DNA of 64,000 bases from Aldehydirespirator sp965221185 (GCA_965221185.1 OZ244866.1:744001-808000), one strand, 5' to 3'; shown: positions 55,202 through 63,745, numbered from the stretch's first letter. Made by a program: numbers and translations. The notes: generated by a model from the letters alone, not told the origin.

Positions 55202-55972
55202 CTAGCCGCCGCTCACGAATTGGTTGCCGTCGATCTCGGCGGTGGAGTGGAACTGCAACATGATGGGATCCTGCGAGCCGGTAACAGTGTTGTCGGTGAC
55301 CTCGGCGTGCGACATGTCGGTGACGAGGATCCCGTAGCGGGGCGCACCGTCGACGGTGTTCTCGCGCACGTCGGCGATCGACATCTCGTTCACCGCCAGG
55401 CCGGCCCTGGTGCCGCCCCGCACGGTGTTGCCACTCACCTCGGCGTGGGCGAAGTTCACCGCGATGCCGTAGGCGCCGTCCACCTCGATCACGTTGCCGG
55501 AGATCACCGACGGCGGGCGCGCGATGGCGTTGGCAACGTGGATGCCGACGACGTACGGGCCGCTCGCGTCGCGGATCTCGTTGCCGACGATCTCCGCGGA
55601 CGCGTTGACGACGTGGATGCCGCGATAGCCGGCGCCGACGATCTCGTTTCCGACGATGCGTATCTCGTCTCCGCCCCGCGCCGAGATGGCGGTGCCTTCA
55701 GACCGAATCGTGAATCCCTCGACGGTCACGCCGCTGGCGTCTACCACCGAGACCTGCCCTGTCAGATGCACGCCGCCGGGCTCGGCGACGAGCGTCATCG
55801 GCCGGTCGATGGTGATGCTCTCGACGTAGTTGCCGGCCGGGATCCGGACCGTGGCCCCTGTCGGCGCTGCGGCGACGGCCTCGGCGATCGTCTCGTAAGA
55901 CTGGCCGGGCGACGACCCGCTGCAGGCGATCACGACGACGACGAGCGCTGCCAGCGGTGCAGTTCGTCGCAC
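55202..55972 (-). CDS. Parallel beta-helix lipoprotein
   Basis: A 256-residue protein. The N-terminal signal has a lipobox (VVVVIACSGSS), so it is probably a lipid-anchored surface protein. The rest is a right-handed beta-helix built from NosD/PbH1-type repeats, seen as recurring I/V-x-G-N-x-I/V steps (IRIVGNEIVGAGYRGIHVVNASAEIVGNEIRDASG, later VSGNTVRGGTRAGLAVNEM). Such folds bind or cleave polysaccharides. It lies six bases after an ABC permease gene, as the last gene of the importer operon. No catalytic residues are recognisable. Confidence 0.8.
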   Translation of the reverse strand: MRRTAPLAALVVVVIACSGSSPGQSYETIAEAVAAAPTGATVRIPAGNYVESITIDRPMTLVAEPGGVHLTGQVSVVDASGVTVEGFTIRSEGTAISARGGDEIRIVGNEIVGAGYRGIHVVNASAEIVGNEIRDASGPYVVGIHVANAIARPPSVISGNVIEVDGAYGIAVNFAHAEVSGNTVRGGTRAGLAVNEMSIADVRENTVDGAPRYGILVTDMSHAEVTDNTVTGSQDPIMLQFHSTAEIDGNQFVSGG

Positions 55973-55978
55973 CTCGGA

Positions 55979-56887
55979 TCAGCCCTTGACCGCGCCCGCG
56001 GTTATCCCGCGAACGAAGAACCGCTGCAGCGTGAAGAAGACGATGATCGGCACGACCATGGAGATAAACGCGCCGGCGGCCAGCAGGTTGAACTCGTTGC
56101 CGTACTGGCCCAGCAGGTTCCGGATGCCGACGGTGAGCGGGAATTTGTCGGGTGTCTGAAGGAAGACGATGGCGTTCATCAGGTCGTTCCACACCCACAC
56201 GAATTGGAAGATTGCCAGCGCCGCGATGGCGGGCATCGACAGCGGCAGGATCATCTTGGTGAAGATCCGCAGCTCCGACGCGCCGTCGACTCGGGCCGCC
56301 TCGATGAGGTCGCGGGGGATGTCGGCCATGAAGTTCCGCAGCAGGAAGATGGCGAACGGCAGGCCGTAGGCGGTGTGGGCGAGCCAGATGCCGGTGAAGC
56401 TGCCGGTGATGTCGAGGCTGTTGAAGATCTTCAGCACCGGCACCCAGGTGACTTGCAGCGGCACTATCAGCAAGGTGACGACGCCCAGGAATATCCAGTC
56501 GCGGTATCGGAAGTCGAGCCAGGCGAATGCGTAGGCGGCGAGGGCCGCGAGGATGATCGGAAAGATCGTGCCCGGTATCGAGATGATCACCGTGTTGACG
56601 AAGTTGTTCGAGAAGCCGGGCGGGGGGAGGCCCGAGGAGTTCAGGACCTGGTCGTAGTTGTCCAGCGTGAAGCCGCCCTCCCACAACTCCCACCAGCCGT
56701 GCTGGGAGCTGGCCGCCCGGGTACGAAACGACGTGATCAGCAGACCCAGCGACGGAATGAGCCACAGCAGCGCGACCACGATCACCACGACGCGAACGCC
56801 GCTGCGGGTGACGACGTGGGTGAGCCGGCCCGAGAGCGTCGTCGGAATCCTGGTAGCGACGCCAGAGCGCGCGGCCACGGCGTTCAC
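55979..56887 (-). CDS. ABC sugar transporter permease, MalG/UgpE type
   Basis: A 302-residue inner-membrane protein with about six transmembrane segments. The first is VVVIVVALLWLIPSLGLLITSF, and the EAA loop reads IEAARVDGASELRIFTKMILPLSMP. This is the second permease of CUT1-type carbohydrate importers. GTG start. The preceding permease gene ends 67 bases upstream. Confidence 0.9.
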   Translation of the reverse strand: MNAVAARSGVATRIPTTLSGRLTHVVTRSGVRVVVIVVALLWLIPSLGLLITSFRTRAASSQHGWWELWEGGFTLDNYDQVLNSSGLPPPGFSNNFVNTVIISIPGTIFPIILAALAAYAFAWLDFRYRDWIFLGVVTLLIVPLQVTWVPVLKIFNSLDITGSFTGIWLAHTAYGLPFAIFLLRNFMADIPRDLIEAARVDGASELRIFTKMILPLSMPAIAALAIFQFVWVWNDLMNAIVFLQTPDKFPLTVGIRNLLGQYGNEFNLLAAGAFISMVVPIIVFFTLQRFFVRGITAGAVKG

Positions 56888-56954
56888 CGGGCGTCGCCTT
56901 GGCGCGTGTGGCGCACCTTGGGCCGCACGCGGGCCCGAGATGCAATGTGAAGCG

Positions 56955-57905
56955 TCATCGGGCGTCCGCCTGACGGATCTGGCGCATCTGCCACCACATC
57001 ATCGGCACCATCAGGATCAGCAACAGCACGGCGGCGGCGGAGCCGTAGCCAGCCTTGTTGTTGGTGAAGATCTCCCAGTACACCGTGAACCCGACGATGC
57101 GGCTGCTGAAGCCGGGCCCGCCGCCGCTCATCACGAGGACCAGGTCGATGGCTTTGAGCGCGTTGATGATCATCGTCACGGCGACCACGATCAGCGGTCC
57201 CTTCATCTGCGGCAGCGACACGCGCCAGAACGTCTGCCATGCGTTGGCGCCGTCGATGGACGCGGCCTCGTGCACCGCTTCGGGAAGCGCCTTGTAGGCC
57301 GCGGCCAGGATGGTCATCGCCAGCGAAGTCCACACCCAGATCCCGGCCACGATGATGGCGAGGTTCACGGTGTTCTCCTGGCCCAGCCACGCGTAGGGGT
57401 CGAGCCCGAGCGCCTGGCGGACCGCGTTCAACACGCCGATGTTGGGGTTGGTCGCGTAGACCAGCCGGAACACGACCGACGCGGCGGTGAACGAGATCAC
57501 CAGTGGCAGGAACACGATCGCCTTGGACAGCCTCTCGTAGCGCACCTTGTCGGCGAGCACGGCCACCAACAGGCCCATGGCGATGACGCCGCCGGTGAAC
57601 AGGACCACCCACACGGCGCTGTTGAACAGTGCCGACCAGGCCGGCCACTCCGTCTTCAAGAAGGCGGGGTCGTCGGTCAGCAGGCGCTGGTAGTTGTCCA
57701 GCCCCACGAACTCGCGGGTGGGCCTGATGATCGAACCCTTGTACAGGCTGTAGTGGATGGTCCTGATGACCGGCCACACCAGGAACACCCCGAGCAGCGC
57801 CAGAGAGGGGAGAACCCAGATCCACCCCTTCCACCGGATTTCTCTTTGCGGCCCGAGCTCCGGCGGCGCGGTACTCCCCGCCGCCGGAGCTGTGGCTGCG
57901 GTCAC
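56955..57905 (-). CDS. ABC sugar transporter permease, MalF/UgpA type
   Basis: A 316-residue permease with an extended N-terminus, a first helix WIWVLPSLALLGVFLVWPVI, the periplasmic loop typical of MalF/UgpA (GLDNYQRLLTDDPAFL) and the EAA loop VHEAASIDGANAWQTFWRVSLPQM. It pairs with the downstream permease and takes substrate from the binding protein encoded five bases upstream. GTG start. Confidence 0.9.
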   Translation of the reverse strand: MTAATAPAAGSTAPPELGPQREIRWKGWIWVLPSLALLGVFLVWPVIRTIHYSLYKGSIIRPTREFVGLDNYQRLLTDDPAFLKTEWPAWSALFNSAVWVVLFTGGVIAMGLLVAVLADKVRYERLSKAIVFLPLVISFTAASVVFRLVYATNPNIGVLNAVRQALGLDPYAWLGQENTVNLAIIVAGIWVWTSLAMTILAAAYKALPEAVHEAASIDGANAWQTFWRVSLPQMKGPLIVVAVTMIINALKAIDLVLVMSGGGPGFSSRIVGFTVYWEIFTNNKAGYGSAAAVLLLILMVPMMWWQMRQIRQADAR

Positions 57906-57909
57906 GCCA

Positions 57910-59280
57910 TTAATAGGCGCCGCCCGCTGCAGTCTCGATGAACTCCAGCGGACCGTCGATGTCGTCGGGGTCGGCGATGAAGTCCTGCAGTGCGGTGAAC
58001 ATCGCGTCGCCGCCGACCGCCCCGGGCGCGAGGTCTGAGCCGTCGAACACGAAGATCGATGCGGCCTTGATCTGCGCGGCCTCGAGCTTCGTCAACTCGT
58101 CGCTGAAGAGATCGGCCGACACGCCCTGGTTCGGCGTGATCCGGGCGCCCGCTTCCACGGTGGCCCATATCTCGTTCGCCTCCGGCGTGGCCATGAACTC
58201 GAGGAAGGCGCGCACCTCGGGGCTGTTGACCAGTCCGACCGCGAAATCGCCGCCGCCTACGACCGGCTTGCCCCACTGCGGGTCGATCTCGGGGAACTCG
58301 AAGAACGAGTAGTCGGTGCCGCTCACGAGGTCCGGGAAGTTGTCCCGGGCGAAGTTCCCCATGAACCCGCCCTCGTAGTACAGCTCGGCATCGCCGGCCA
58401 GCACGAGATCCCATGCGTCGATGAATCCGGTGGAGTTGGCGCCGGCCGCCCCGCCGACGAGGCGCTCGTCGGTCGGCGCGATGAGGTCGCGGAACCGCTC
58501 CATGGTCTCGACCACGGTCGGGTCGGTCCACGAGACCTCGTGGGTGACGAACAGCTGGTTGTACATCTCCGGGCCGGCGACCCTGACGTAGAGGTTCTCG
58601 AACCAGTCGGTGAGCGTCCATCCGTCCATGCCGCCGACCGACAGCGGTACCTGGCCGTTGTCTACGTAGGCGGTGACGATGCCCAGCAACTCGTCGAACG
58701 TGTCGGGCGTGTCGTGCCCGAGGGCCTCCAGCGACGCCGGCTTGTACCAGACCGTGCTCTTCGAGTTCGACGCGGTCAGCAGGCCGTACAGCTCTCCGTT
58801 GAACGTCCCCAGGTCGAGGACGCCCTGCGCGTAGTTGGCGTTGACGCCGCTCATGTCGACGCCGAGGTCGGCGAACGAGAACGCGACGCCGTCGTCGACG
58901 AACTGCTGCACGATGCCGGGCCGCGGGATCAGAGCGACGTCGGGCGGGTTGCCGCCGGCGATGCGCGTCGGCAGCACGGTCGGCAGGTCGCGCTCGCTGG
59001 TGTAGCTCACCGGTATCCCGGTGGCCTCGGTGAAGGCGTCCAACACCTCGAGGAAGCCGGCCTGTTCGGCGTCGCCCCACGAGGCCATGACCTCTATCTC
59101 TTCACCTCCAGCGGCCGGTGCCTCGGTGGTGGGCGGCTCCTCGACGGCTGGGGCCTCGGTGGTGGGTGCCTCTTCGACGGCCGGTTCCGGCTCGCTGTCG
59201 TCGTCGCCGCAAGCGGCGGCCATCAAGGCGACGGCTAACAGCGGTGTCAGCCATCGCCACATTGTCTTGGTATTGCGCAT
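57910..59280 (-). CDS. ABC transporter extracellular sugar-binding lipoprotein
   Basis: A 456-residue family 1 solute-binding protein. The signal ends in a lipobox (VALMAAACGDDD), followed by an acidic, repetitive Pro/Thr/Glu linker (EEAPTTEAPAVEEPPTTEAP) that spans the envelope. The binding domain has VMASWGDAEQAGFLEVLDAFTEATGIPV. The ATG at 59280 has AGGAGGGG upstream. No ATPase gene is in the operon, so a shared MsmX/UgpC-type ATPase must serve it. Substrate unknown, with an oligosaccharide inferred from the operon's company. Confidence 0.9.
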   Translation of the reverse strand: MRNTKTMWRWLTPLLAVALMAAACGDDDSEPEPAVEEAPTTEAPAVEEPPTTEAPAAGGEEIEVMASWGDAEQAGFLEVLDAFTEATGIPVSYTSERDLPTVLPTRIAGGNPPDVALIPRPGIVQQFVDDGVAFSFADLGVDMSGVNANYAQGVLDLGTFNGELYGLLTASNSKSTVWYKPASLEALGHDTPDTFDELLGIVTAYVDNGQVPLSVGGMDGWTLTDWFENLYVRVAGPEMYNQLFVTHEVSWTDPTVVETMERFRDLIAPTDERLVGGAAGANSTGFIDAWDLVLAGDAELYYEGGFMGNFARDNFPDLVSGTDYSFFEFPEIDPQWGKPVVGGGDFAVGLVNSPEVRAFLEFMATPEANEIWATVEAGARITPNQGVSADLFSDELTKLEAAQIKAASIFVFDGSDLAPGAVGGDAMFTALQDFIADPDDIDGPLEFIETAAGGAY

Positions 59281-59314
59281 CTTGTTCCCCTCCTGGTAAC
59301 TGGGCGCTATCTGC

Positions 59315-59345
59315 ACCCTAGGGTGGCGGCGGAGTCGACGCCAAC
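59315..59345 (-). promoter_or_regulatory. Candidate promoter of the ABC importer operon
   Basis: On the minus strand TAGGGT (59320-59315) lies about 34 bases before the binding-protein ATG, with TTGGCG (59345-59340) 19 bases further upstream. The box sits in a perfect 12-bp palindrome, CACCCTAGGGTG (59314-59325), which could also be an operator. Confidence 0.45.
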
Positions 59346-59410
59346 GCTGCGTCCTCCGGGTTCAGTCCCCCGGGTTCATTCGTCCCGCGCGGCACGGTGC
59401 GGCTGGAGTT

Positions 59411-59489
59411 TTGGGCGCCGACGGGGTGCTCCTGGCTGTGCTCCCGGTAGCGCCCCACGCGGGCCACATGGCCCGGCACGGCACTCCGA
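59411..59489 (-). pseudogene. Remnant of a third PhyH-like gene
   Basis: Read on the minus strand this stretch translates to VPGHVARVGRYREHSQEHPVGA. That mirrors MPGHMAFVGRYREDGREHPGGA of the adjacent dioxygenase, and the DNA of 59416-59485 is likewise closely similar to 59603-59672. It has no start, and is followed by non-coding sequence. It looks like the tail of a tandem duplicate that decayed, directly after the stop of the surviving copy. Confidence 0.65.
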
Positions 59490-59491
59490 AG

Positions 59492-60316
59492 TCACTCCTC
59501 GGTGGCGATGGTGTTGGGGCGCACCCACGCGTAGGGAGGCTCCAGCATGCGGCGCTCCTCAGGCGTCCAATCGTCGGTGGCTGCGTGGAACGGTTGGGGG
59601 TAGGCGCCGCCGGGGTGCTCCCGGCCGTCCTCCCGGTAGCGCCCGACGAAGGCCATGTGGCCCGGCATGTACCGGTAGAACAGGGCCCGGCGCTCGTGCT
59701 CCGCGGTCCACGGCAGCGTGCCGTGGGTGAGGGCCTCGGTGAAGATGAGAGCCGAGCCGGCCTTCAGCGGAACGGTGTGGATCCACGGCCCGGGATCGGC
59801 GAGGGACTTGAAGCTGTCGGGGCAGGAGAATCCACTCTTGTGGCTTCCGGGCAGGGCGCAGAACCCACCGTCGGGCTCGCTGACGTCACAGAGCGTGTAC
59901 TGGACGACCACCAGCCCGCACTGGATCCGTCCCTGCGCAGCGTCGTAGGCGATGGCGGAGTCCCACGGTGTGGCGCCGCCGTGCAGCCCGAACGGGGTGC
60001 CTCCGGCCCGCATGACCATGGCGTGGCCGTGGTCATAGCGGAACCGGGGTCCCAGGATCTCGGCCAGGTGGGGCACGATGCGCCGGTGGGCGATGAGGCT
60101 CCGGAACGGTTTGGCCCACATGTGCAGCGGGCCGGCGGAGATCTGGTGCTCGTCGTTCTGCCAGAAGTCGAAGGACAAGTCCTCGCCTCTGGGTCGGTTC
60201 CAGATGTCGTAGGCGTCGAGCAGGCCGTCGAGCTCGTCGAGTTCCTCAGGCCCCAGGACGTCCTCGATGACGAGATAACCCTGGAGGTCGAACAGGTAGC
60301 GCTCCTCCTCGGTCAT
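59492..60316 (-). CDS. PhyH-family Fe(II)/2-oxoglutarate enzyme with HxG active site (copy A)
   Basis: A 274-residue protein with the PhyH fold. It begins MTEEERYLFDLQGYLVIEDVL, the standard PhyH start. The proximal metal motif is GLHGGATPWD: H112 is kept but the usual Asp/Glu at H+2 is G114. The distal His is H198 (ALTHGTLPW) and the 2-oxoglutarate Arg is R209 (H+11). An HxG/HxA pair is the mark of SyrB2-type halogenases in this superfamily, while some family members may have lost metal binding. D119 is conserved in both copies and could be a ligand instead. GGGGAGG precedes the ATG. Confidence 0.85.
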   Translation of the reverse strand: MTEEERYLFDLQGYLVIEDVLGPEELDELDGLLDAYDIWNRPRGEDLSFDFWQNDEHQISAGPLHMWAKPFRSLIAHRRIVPHLAEILGPRFRYDHGHAMVMRAGGTPFGLHGGATPWDSAIAYDAAQGRIQCGLVVVQYTLCDVSEPDGGFCALPGSHKSGFSCPDSFKSLADPGPWIHTVPLKAGSALIFTEALTHGTLPWTAEHERRALFYRYMPGHMAFVGRYREDGREHPGGAYPQPFHAATDDWTPEERRMLEPPYAWVRPNTIATEE

Positions 60317-60399
60317 GCTGCCTCCCCGTCCGCTCGCTCGCCAGCTGCAGTCGCGCTTGTGAACTGTACTTCACACTCTTGGACGCAGACCGGGGCCGC

Positions 60400-61230
60400 C
60401 TATCGGTTCGGCCTCTGGGCGAACGTGTCCGGGCGCTCCGAGACGTAGGGCGGCTCGAGGAGGCGCCGCAGCTCGGGAGTGAGGTCGCTCTCGGCTGCAT
60501 CGGAGGGGAGCGGGTAGGCCCAGTCGGGCTGCTCGGCGCCGTCTTGCCGGTAGCGGCCGACGAAGGCCATGTTGCACGGCGTGTACCGGTAGAGGAGGGC
60601 CCGGCGCTCGTGCTCGGCGGTCCACGGGAGGGTGCCGTGGGTGAGGGCCTCCGTGAAGATGATGGCCGAGCCGGCCCGGTGCGGAACGTGCCCGAGCAGA
60701 GGCCTGCAGTCCTCGGGGTCCAGGAGGCCCTTGGGGCGGGGGAAGCCGCTCTTGTGGCTGCCCGGCACGACCACGAAGCCCCCGTCGTCGGGGCCGACGT
60801 CGCACAGCGCGTAGGCGACCACGGTGAGGCCGCAATGGATCGAGCCGTCCGCGACGCGGTAGAAGCCGATCGGATCTGACGGGGTGCCCCCGCCGTGCAG
60901 CTCGAGCGAGCCGCTTCCCCTGCGCATGAACATGGCCTGGCCATGGTCGTAGCGGAACCGCGGGCCGAGGATCTCCTGGAGATAGCCGGCCATCCGCGGG
61001 TGGCCGAGCAGGTCGAGGAAGGGCTTGCCCCAACAGTGGGGCGGGCTGACGTGGAAGAAGAGCTTGTCAAAGGTCTCGTAGTCGAGGGGAGCGTCGCGGC
61101 CTCGGGGCTGGTTCCACAGGTCGCGGGAGTCCAGCAGGTCGTTGAGCCGTTGGACCTCGGCGGGATTGAGCACATTCTCCACCACGAGATAGCCCTGGAG
61201 GTCGAACAGGTAGCGCTCCTCCTCGGTCAT
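60400..61230 (-). CDS. PhyH-family Fe(II)/2-oxoglutarate enzyme with HxG active site (copy B)
   Basis: A 276-residue paralogue of the downstream gene, collinear with it to the residue: MTEEERYLFDLQGYLVVENVL start, H112/G114 in LELHGGGTPSD, D119, H198 in ALTHGTLPW and R209. Conserved segments also include CDVGPDDGGFVVVPGSHKSGF. The same loss of the metal carboxylate in two diverged copies argues for selection rather than decay. The ATG at 61230 matches the paralogue's start. It is divergent from the IclR gene and probably heads a unit with copy A. Confidence 0.85.
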   Translation of the reverse strand: MTEEERYLFDLQGYLVVENVLNPAEVQRLNDLLDSRDLWNQPRGRDAPLDYETFDKLFFHVSPPHCWGKPFLDLLGHPRMAGYLQEILGPRFRYDHGQAMFMRRGSGSLELHGGGTPSDPIGFYRVADGSIHCGLTVVAYALCDVGPDDGGFVVVPGSHKSGFPRPKGLLDPEDCRPLLGHVPHRAGSAIIFTEALTHGTLPWTAEHERRALLYRYTPCNMAFVGRYRQDGAEQPDWAYPLPSDAAESDLTPELRRLLEPPYVSERPDTFAQRPNR

Positions 61231-61430
61231 GCCGCCCTCGATGGTGGCTGTCGAGCCTCCCTGCAATGTCGCGGCACGGACCACAGGCCCATGATCGACA
61301 GCATCGTCTTGCGCGGCTTCCACAGGCATCGAACCTACTTGGCCCGTGCCTCTCGTGTGCCACCGCGGTCGGGGCTTCCTGTCGCCGTATGCTGGCACGA
61401 CTGCGATACTCGCGGTGTTGGCAAGTGGGG
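61231..61430. promoter_or_regulatory. Divergent control region between the dioxygenase and IclR genes
   Basis: 200 bases separate the minus-strand ATG (61230) and the plus-strand GTG (61431). The plus strand has GATACT at 61405-61410 as a possible -10 for the regulator. IclR proteins usually bind the region between themselves and a divergent target, so this is the expected operator site, but I see no clear palindrome. Confidence 0.4.
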
Positions 61431-62237
61431 GTGAGTCCAGCGGCGACCACGGATGGCCATCTGGATTTCGTTCCTGTCAAGTCCGCTGATCGGGTCCTGA
61501 CGCTCATCGAGTTGCTGACCGAGCATCGCGGGGGCCTGACCTTCGCGCAGCTTCAGGAGATCACGGGCTGGCCCCGGAGCAGCCTGCACGGGCTGGTCCG
61601 CACCATGTCGGAGCGGCACCATGTGGAGTTCGATCCCCACAGCCAGGTGTACCGGGTCGGTGTGCGCATCTGGGAGGCGGGCCAGGCCTTCAACTCCCAG
61701 ATCGAGATCACCCAGCTCTCCATGCCCTACCTCGAGGAGGCCCGCGACCGTCTTTCCGAGACGATCCAGCTGGCCGTGCTGGAGGGTATCGAGAACATCT
61801 ACGTCGCCAAGGTGGAGGCCAGCCACCCCCTGAGGCTGGCCTCGTATGTGGGGGCCCGGCTCCCGTCCTACGCCACCGGCATCGGCAAGGTCCTCCTGGC
61901 CGGCCTCAGCGAGCAGGAGCTGGACCGGCGACTGGCCGATGTGGAGTTCGTCCCGTACACGGGCACGACGATCTGCAGCATGGACAAGCTGCGGAGCGTG
62001 TTGCGAGAGGCCCGAGTCCAGGGCTTCGCGGTGGACAACGAGGAGTACACCGTAGGGGTGCGCTGCTACGCGGTGCCGGTCCGGGACCATTCTGGTGACG
62101 TGACCGCGGCCATCAGCACCTCGATTCCCTCGGCCCGGGTCTCAGACGGGATCTCCCAGCGCGCCCTCGACGTGCTCGGAGACACCGCCGGCCGCATCTC
62201 GGCCAAACTCGGCTACCGGGTCCGCTCCGCAGTCTGA
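61431..62237 (+). CDS. IclR-family transcriptional regulator
   Basis: About 268 residues. The N-terminal winged helix is KSADRVLTLIELLTEHRGGLTFAQLQEITGWPRSSLHGLVRTM. The C-terminal effector-binding domain has LASYVGARLPSYATGIGKVLLAGLSEQEL and VRCYAVPVRDHSGDVTAAISTSIP, typical of IclR. These regulators respond to small catabolic acids or sugars and often repress the adjacent pathway. GTG at 61431 is the most likely start, with GTG at 61425 also possible. It is the only plus-strand gene in the carbohydrate island. Confidence 0.92.
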   Translation: MSPAATTDGHLDFVPVKSADRVLTLIELLTEHRGGLTFAQLQEITGWPRSSLHGLVRTMSERHHVEFDPHSQVYRVGVRIWEAGQAFNSQIEITQLSMPYLEEARDRLSETIQLAVLEGIENIYVAKVEASHPLRLASYVGARLPSYATGIGKVLLAGLSEQELDRRLADVEFVPYTGTTICSMDKLRSVLREARVQGFAVDNEEYTVGVRCYAVPVRDHSGDVTAAISTSIPSARVSDGISQRALDVLGDTAGRISAKLGYRVRSAV

Positions 62238-62246
62238 GACCGGGGG

Positions 62247-63581
62247 TCAGATCACGGCCGAGCCCATCTCGAATGGGTCGTCCGTCAGGTTCGTCCATGA
62301 CTTGAGTCGCGCCCGGTGCTCGGCCAGGACGTGGTCGTGGCTGGCCGAGCGGGCCAGGTTGACCGTCTCGGAAGGATCCCTCTCCAGATCGAACAGCATC
62401 TCGGGATCGGTGCCCGCGCTGAAGGCCATGTACTTGTAGCGGCGCGTCCGCAGCATCCGGCCCTTGAGCTCCATCCTGAAGGGGTCGGGCTGCAACTCGG
62501 CGACGACGAAGTCGCGGCCGTCCATCCTGGGATCGTCGATCACGGGCCTCAGGGACCCTCCGGCCAAGCCCTCGGGCGCCGCGACCTCGGCGTAGTCGCA
62601 CAGCGTCGGGACGATGTCGATGCCGGAGACGAGATGGGACCGGTCGAACCGCTCCGCGGGGATCACCCCCGGCCATCGCAGCACGAGGGGGACCGTAACC
62701 GGCTCCTCGTAGAGCATCTGCTTGGTGGCCCAGCGGTGGGCGGCCACCCCCTCCCCGTGGTCGCTGGTCAAGGCCACCAGCGTGGTGTCGGAGATTCCGG
62801 CGTCGGAGATCGCGTTCAGCACGCGGCCGATCTGGACGTCGACAAGATCGACCAGCCGGTCGTACGCGCAGAGGTACCGCCGCCAGTGCCGCTCGTCCCA
62901 GCTGTCGGTCCAGCGAAGCTCGGTCCAGCCGTAGTTGGGTATCACCGCCTCCTGCTTGCGCATCCACCGCACGAACTCGGGCTCGTCCGCGACCGCGTCG
63001 AAGTTCTCGGGCAGTTCGGGCAGCGGAGCGTCCTCGGGCACCCAGGGCAGCAGATCGTGGTCGCGGTCCATGATCCAGAAGCAGATGTCGTGGGGGTTGT
63101 ACAGGGAGACGGCCAGCAGGAACGGCCGGGTCCGGTTCCCGGCCAGATAGCGGACGGCCGCGTCGGTGATGTCGGCGTCCATGGACGCTCCGAGGTCCCG
63201 GTACGACTTCCGTTGCCACTTGAGGTTCAGGAAGCCCGCGATGGCGTCGGGCTCGGGCGGGAACGACTCGGGCAGGTTCCACTTGCCGGCCCAGACCGTC
63301 TCGTAGCCGGCGCCGGAGAAGATCTCCCCAAGGTTGGCAATGCCGTCGCGTATGGGCAGATCGTTGATGTCCACCCCTGCGGTGTGGGGCATCTGTCCGG
63401 TGACGATGCTGGCCCGGCCCGGGCTGCACAGAGGCGACGAGCAGTAGGACTTCTCGAAGGCGACGCCGCCGGCGGCCAGCGTGTCCATGTGCGGGGTGCG
63501 GGTGCGCTCGTTGCCGTAGGCGCTGATGGTGGCCCGCGTTTGCTGGTCGGTGATGATCAAGACGACGTTGGGGCCGGTCAT
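62247..63581 (-). CDS. Sulfatase, alkaline-phosphatase superfamily
   Basis: A 444-residue type I sulfatase. The metal and FGly signature is complete: D12 in VVLIITDQQTR, and C52 in SPLCSPGRASIVTG, the CxPxR(x)4TG motif whose Cys is converted to formylglycine. Later metal residues lie in LVALTSDHGEGVAAH. No signal peptide is seen, suggesting cytoplasmic action on an imported sulfated substrate. No formylglycine-generating enzyme is in the window. The frame runs on upstream into the repeat R4, but the ATG at 63581 starts the family's first strand. Confidence 0.93.
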   Translation of the reverse strand: MTGPNVVLIITDQQTRATISAYGNERTRTPHMDTLAAGGVAFEKSYCSSPLCSPGRASIVTGQMPHTAGVDINDLPIRDGIANLGEIFSGAGYETVWAGKWNLPESFPPEPDAIAGFLNLKWQRKSYRDLGASMDADITDAAVRYLAGNRTRPFLLAVSLYNPHDICFWIMDRDHDLLPWVPEDAPLPELPENFDAVADEPEFVRWMRKQEAVIPNYGWTELRWTDSWDERHWRRYLCAYDRLVDLVDVQIGRVLNAISDAGISDTTLVALTSDHGEGVAAHRWATKQMLYEEPVTVPLVLRWPGVIPAERFDRSHLVSGIDIVPTLCDYAEVAAPEGLAGGSLRPVIDDPRMDGRDFVVAELQPDPFRMELKGRMLRTRRYKYMAFSAGTDPEMLFDLERDPSETVNLARSASHDHVLAEHRARLKSWTNLTDDPFEMGSAVI

Positions 63582-63605
63582 GCAGGTCTGCCTTTCGTGA
63601 ACATG

Positions 63606-63745
63606 CGCGGGTAGGTGATGACGCCTGGCGGTGCAGTGTCGTGTTTTCCGCTCTTGTTCGCTGCGCTCACGGGCCGCTCGGGCCACGGCCTCGCTGAACG
63701 CCTCGCCAGAATCTTCACGAATTGCTGCCTACCCGCTCGGCCTCG
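63606..63745 (-). repeat. Interspersed repeat, long copy R4
   Basis: The minus-strand copy between the rhamnosidase tail and the sulfatase. Read on the minus strand it begins CGAGGCCGAGCGGGTAGG, has the conserved core (63651-63698) and ends CATCACCTACCCGCGC. The left GCGGGTAGG and right CCTACCCGC are perfect 9-base inverted ends. Its first bases encode the last residues (RPSG) and the TAG stop of the rhamnosidase. Confidence 0.85.

Noticed and set aside
55106..56950. 614-codon plus-strand frame across R3 and the ABC permease
   Set aside because: It runs antisense to a clear beta-helix lipoprotein and a permease. Its His/Asp/Arg-rich translation is typical of a shadow frame.
62316..63614. 432-codon plus-strand frame opposite the sulfatase
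   Set aside because: The sulfatase on the other strand has complete catalytic motifs. The plus-strand frame shows nothing recognisable.
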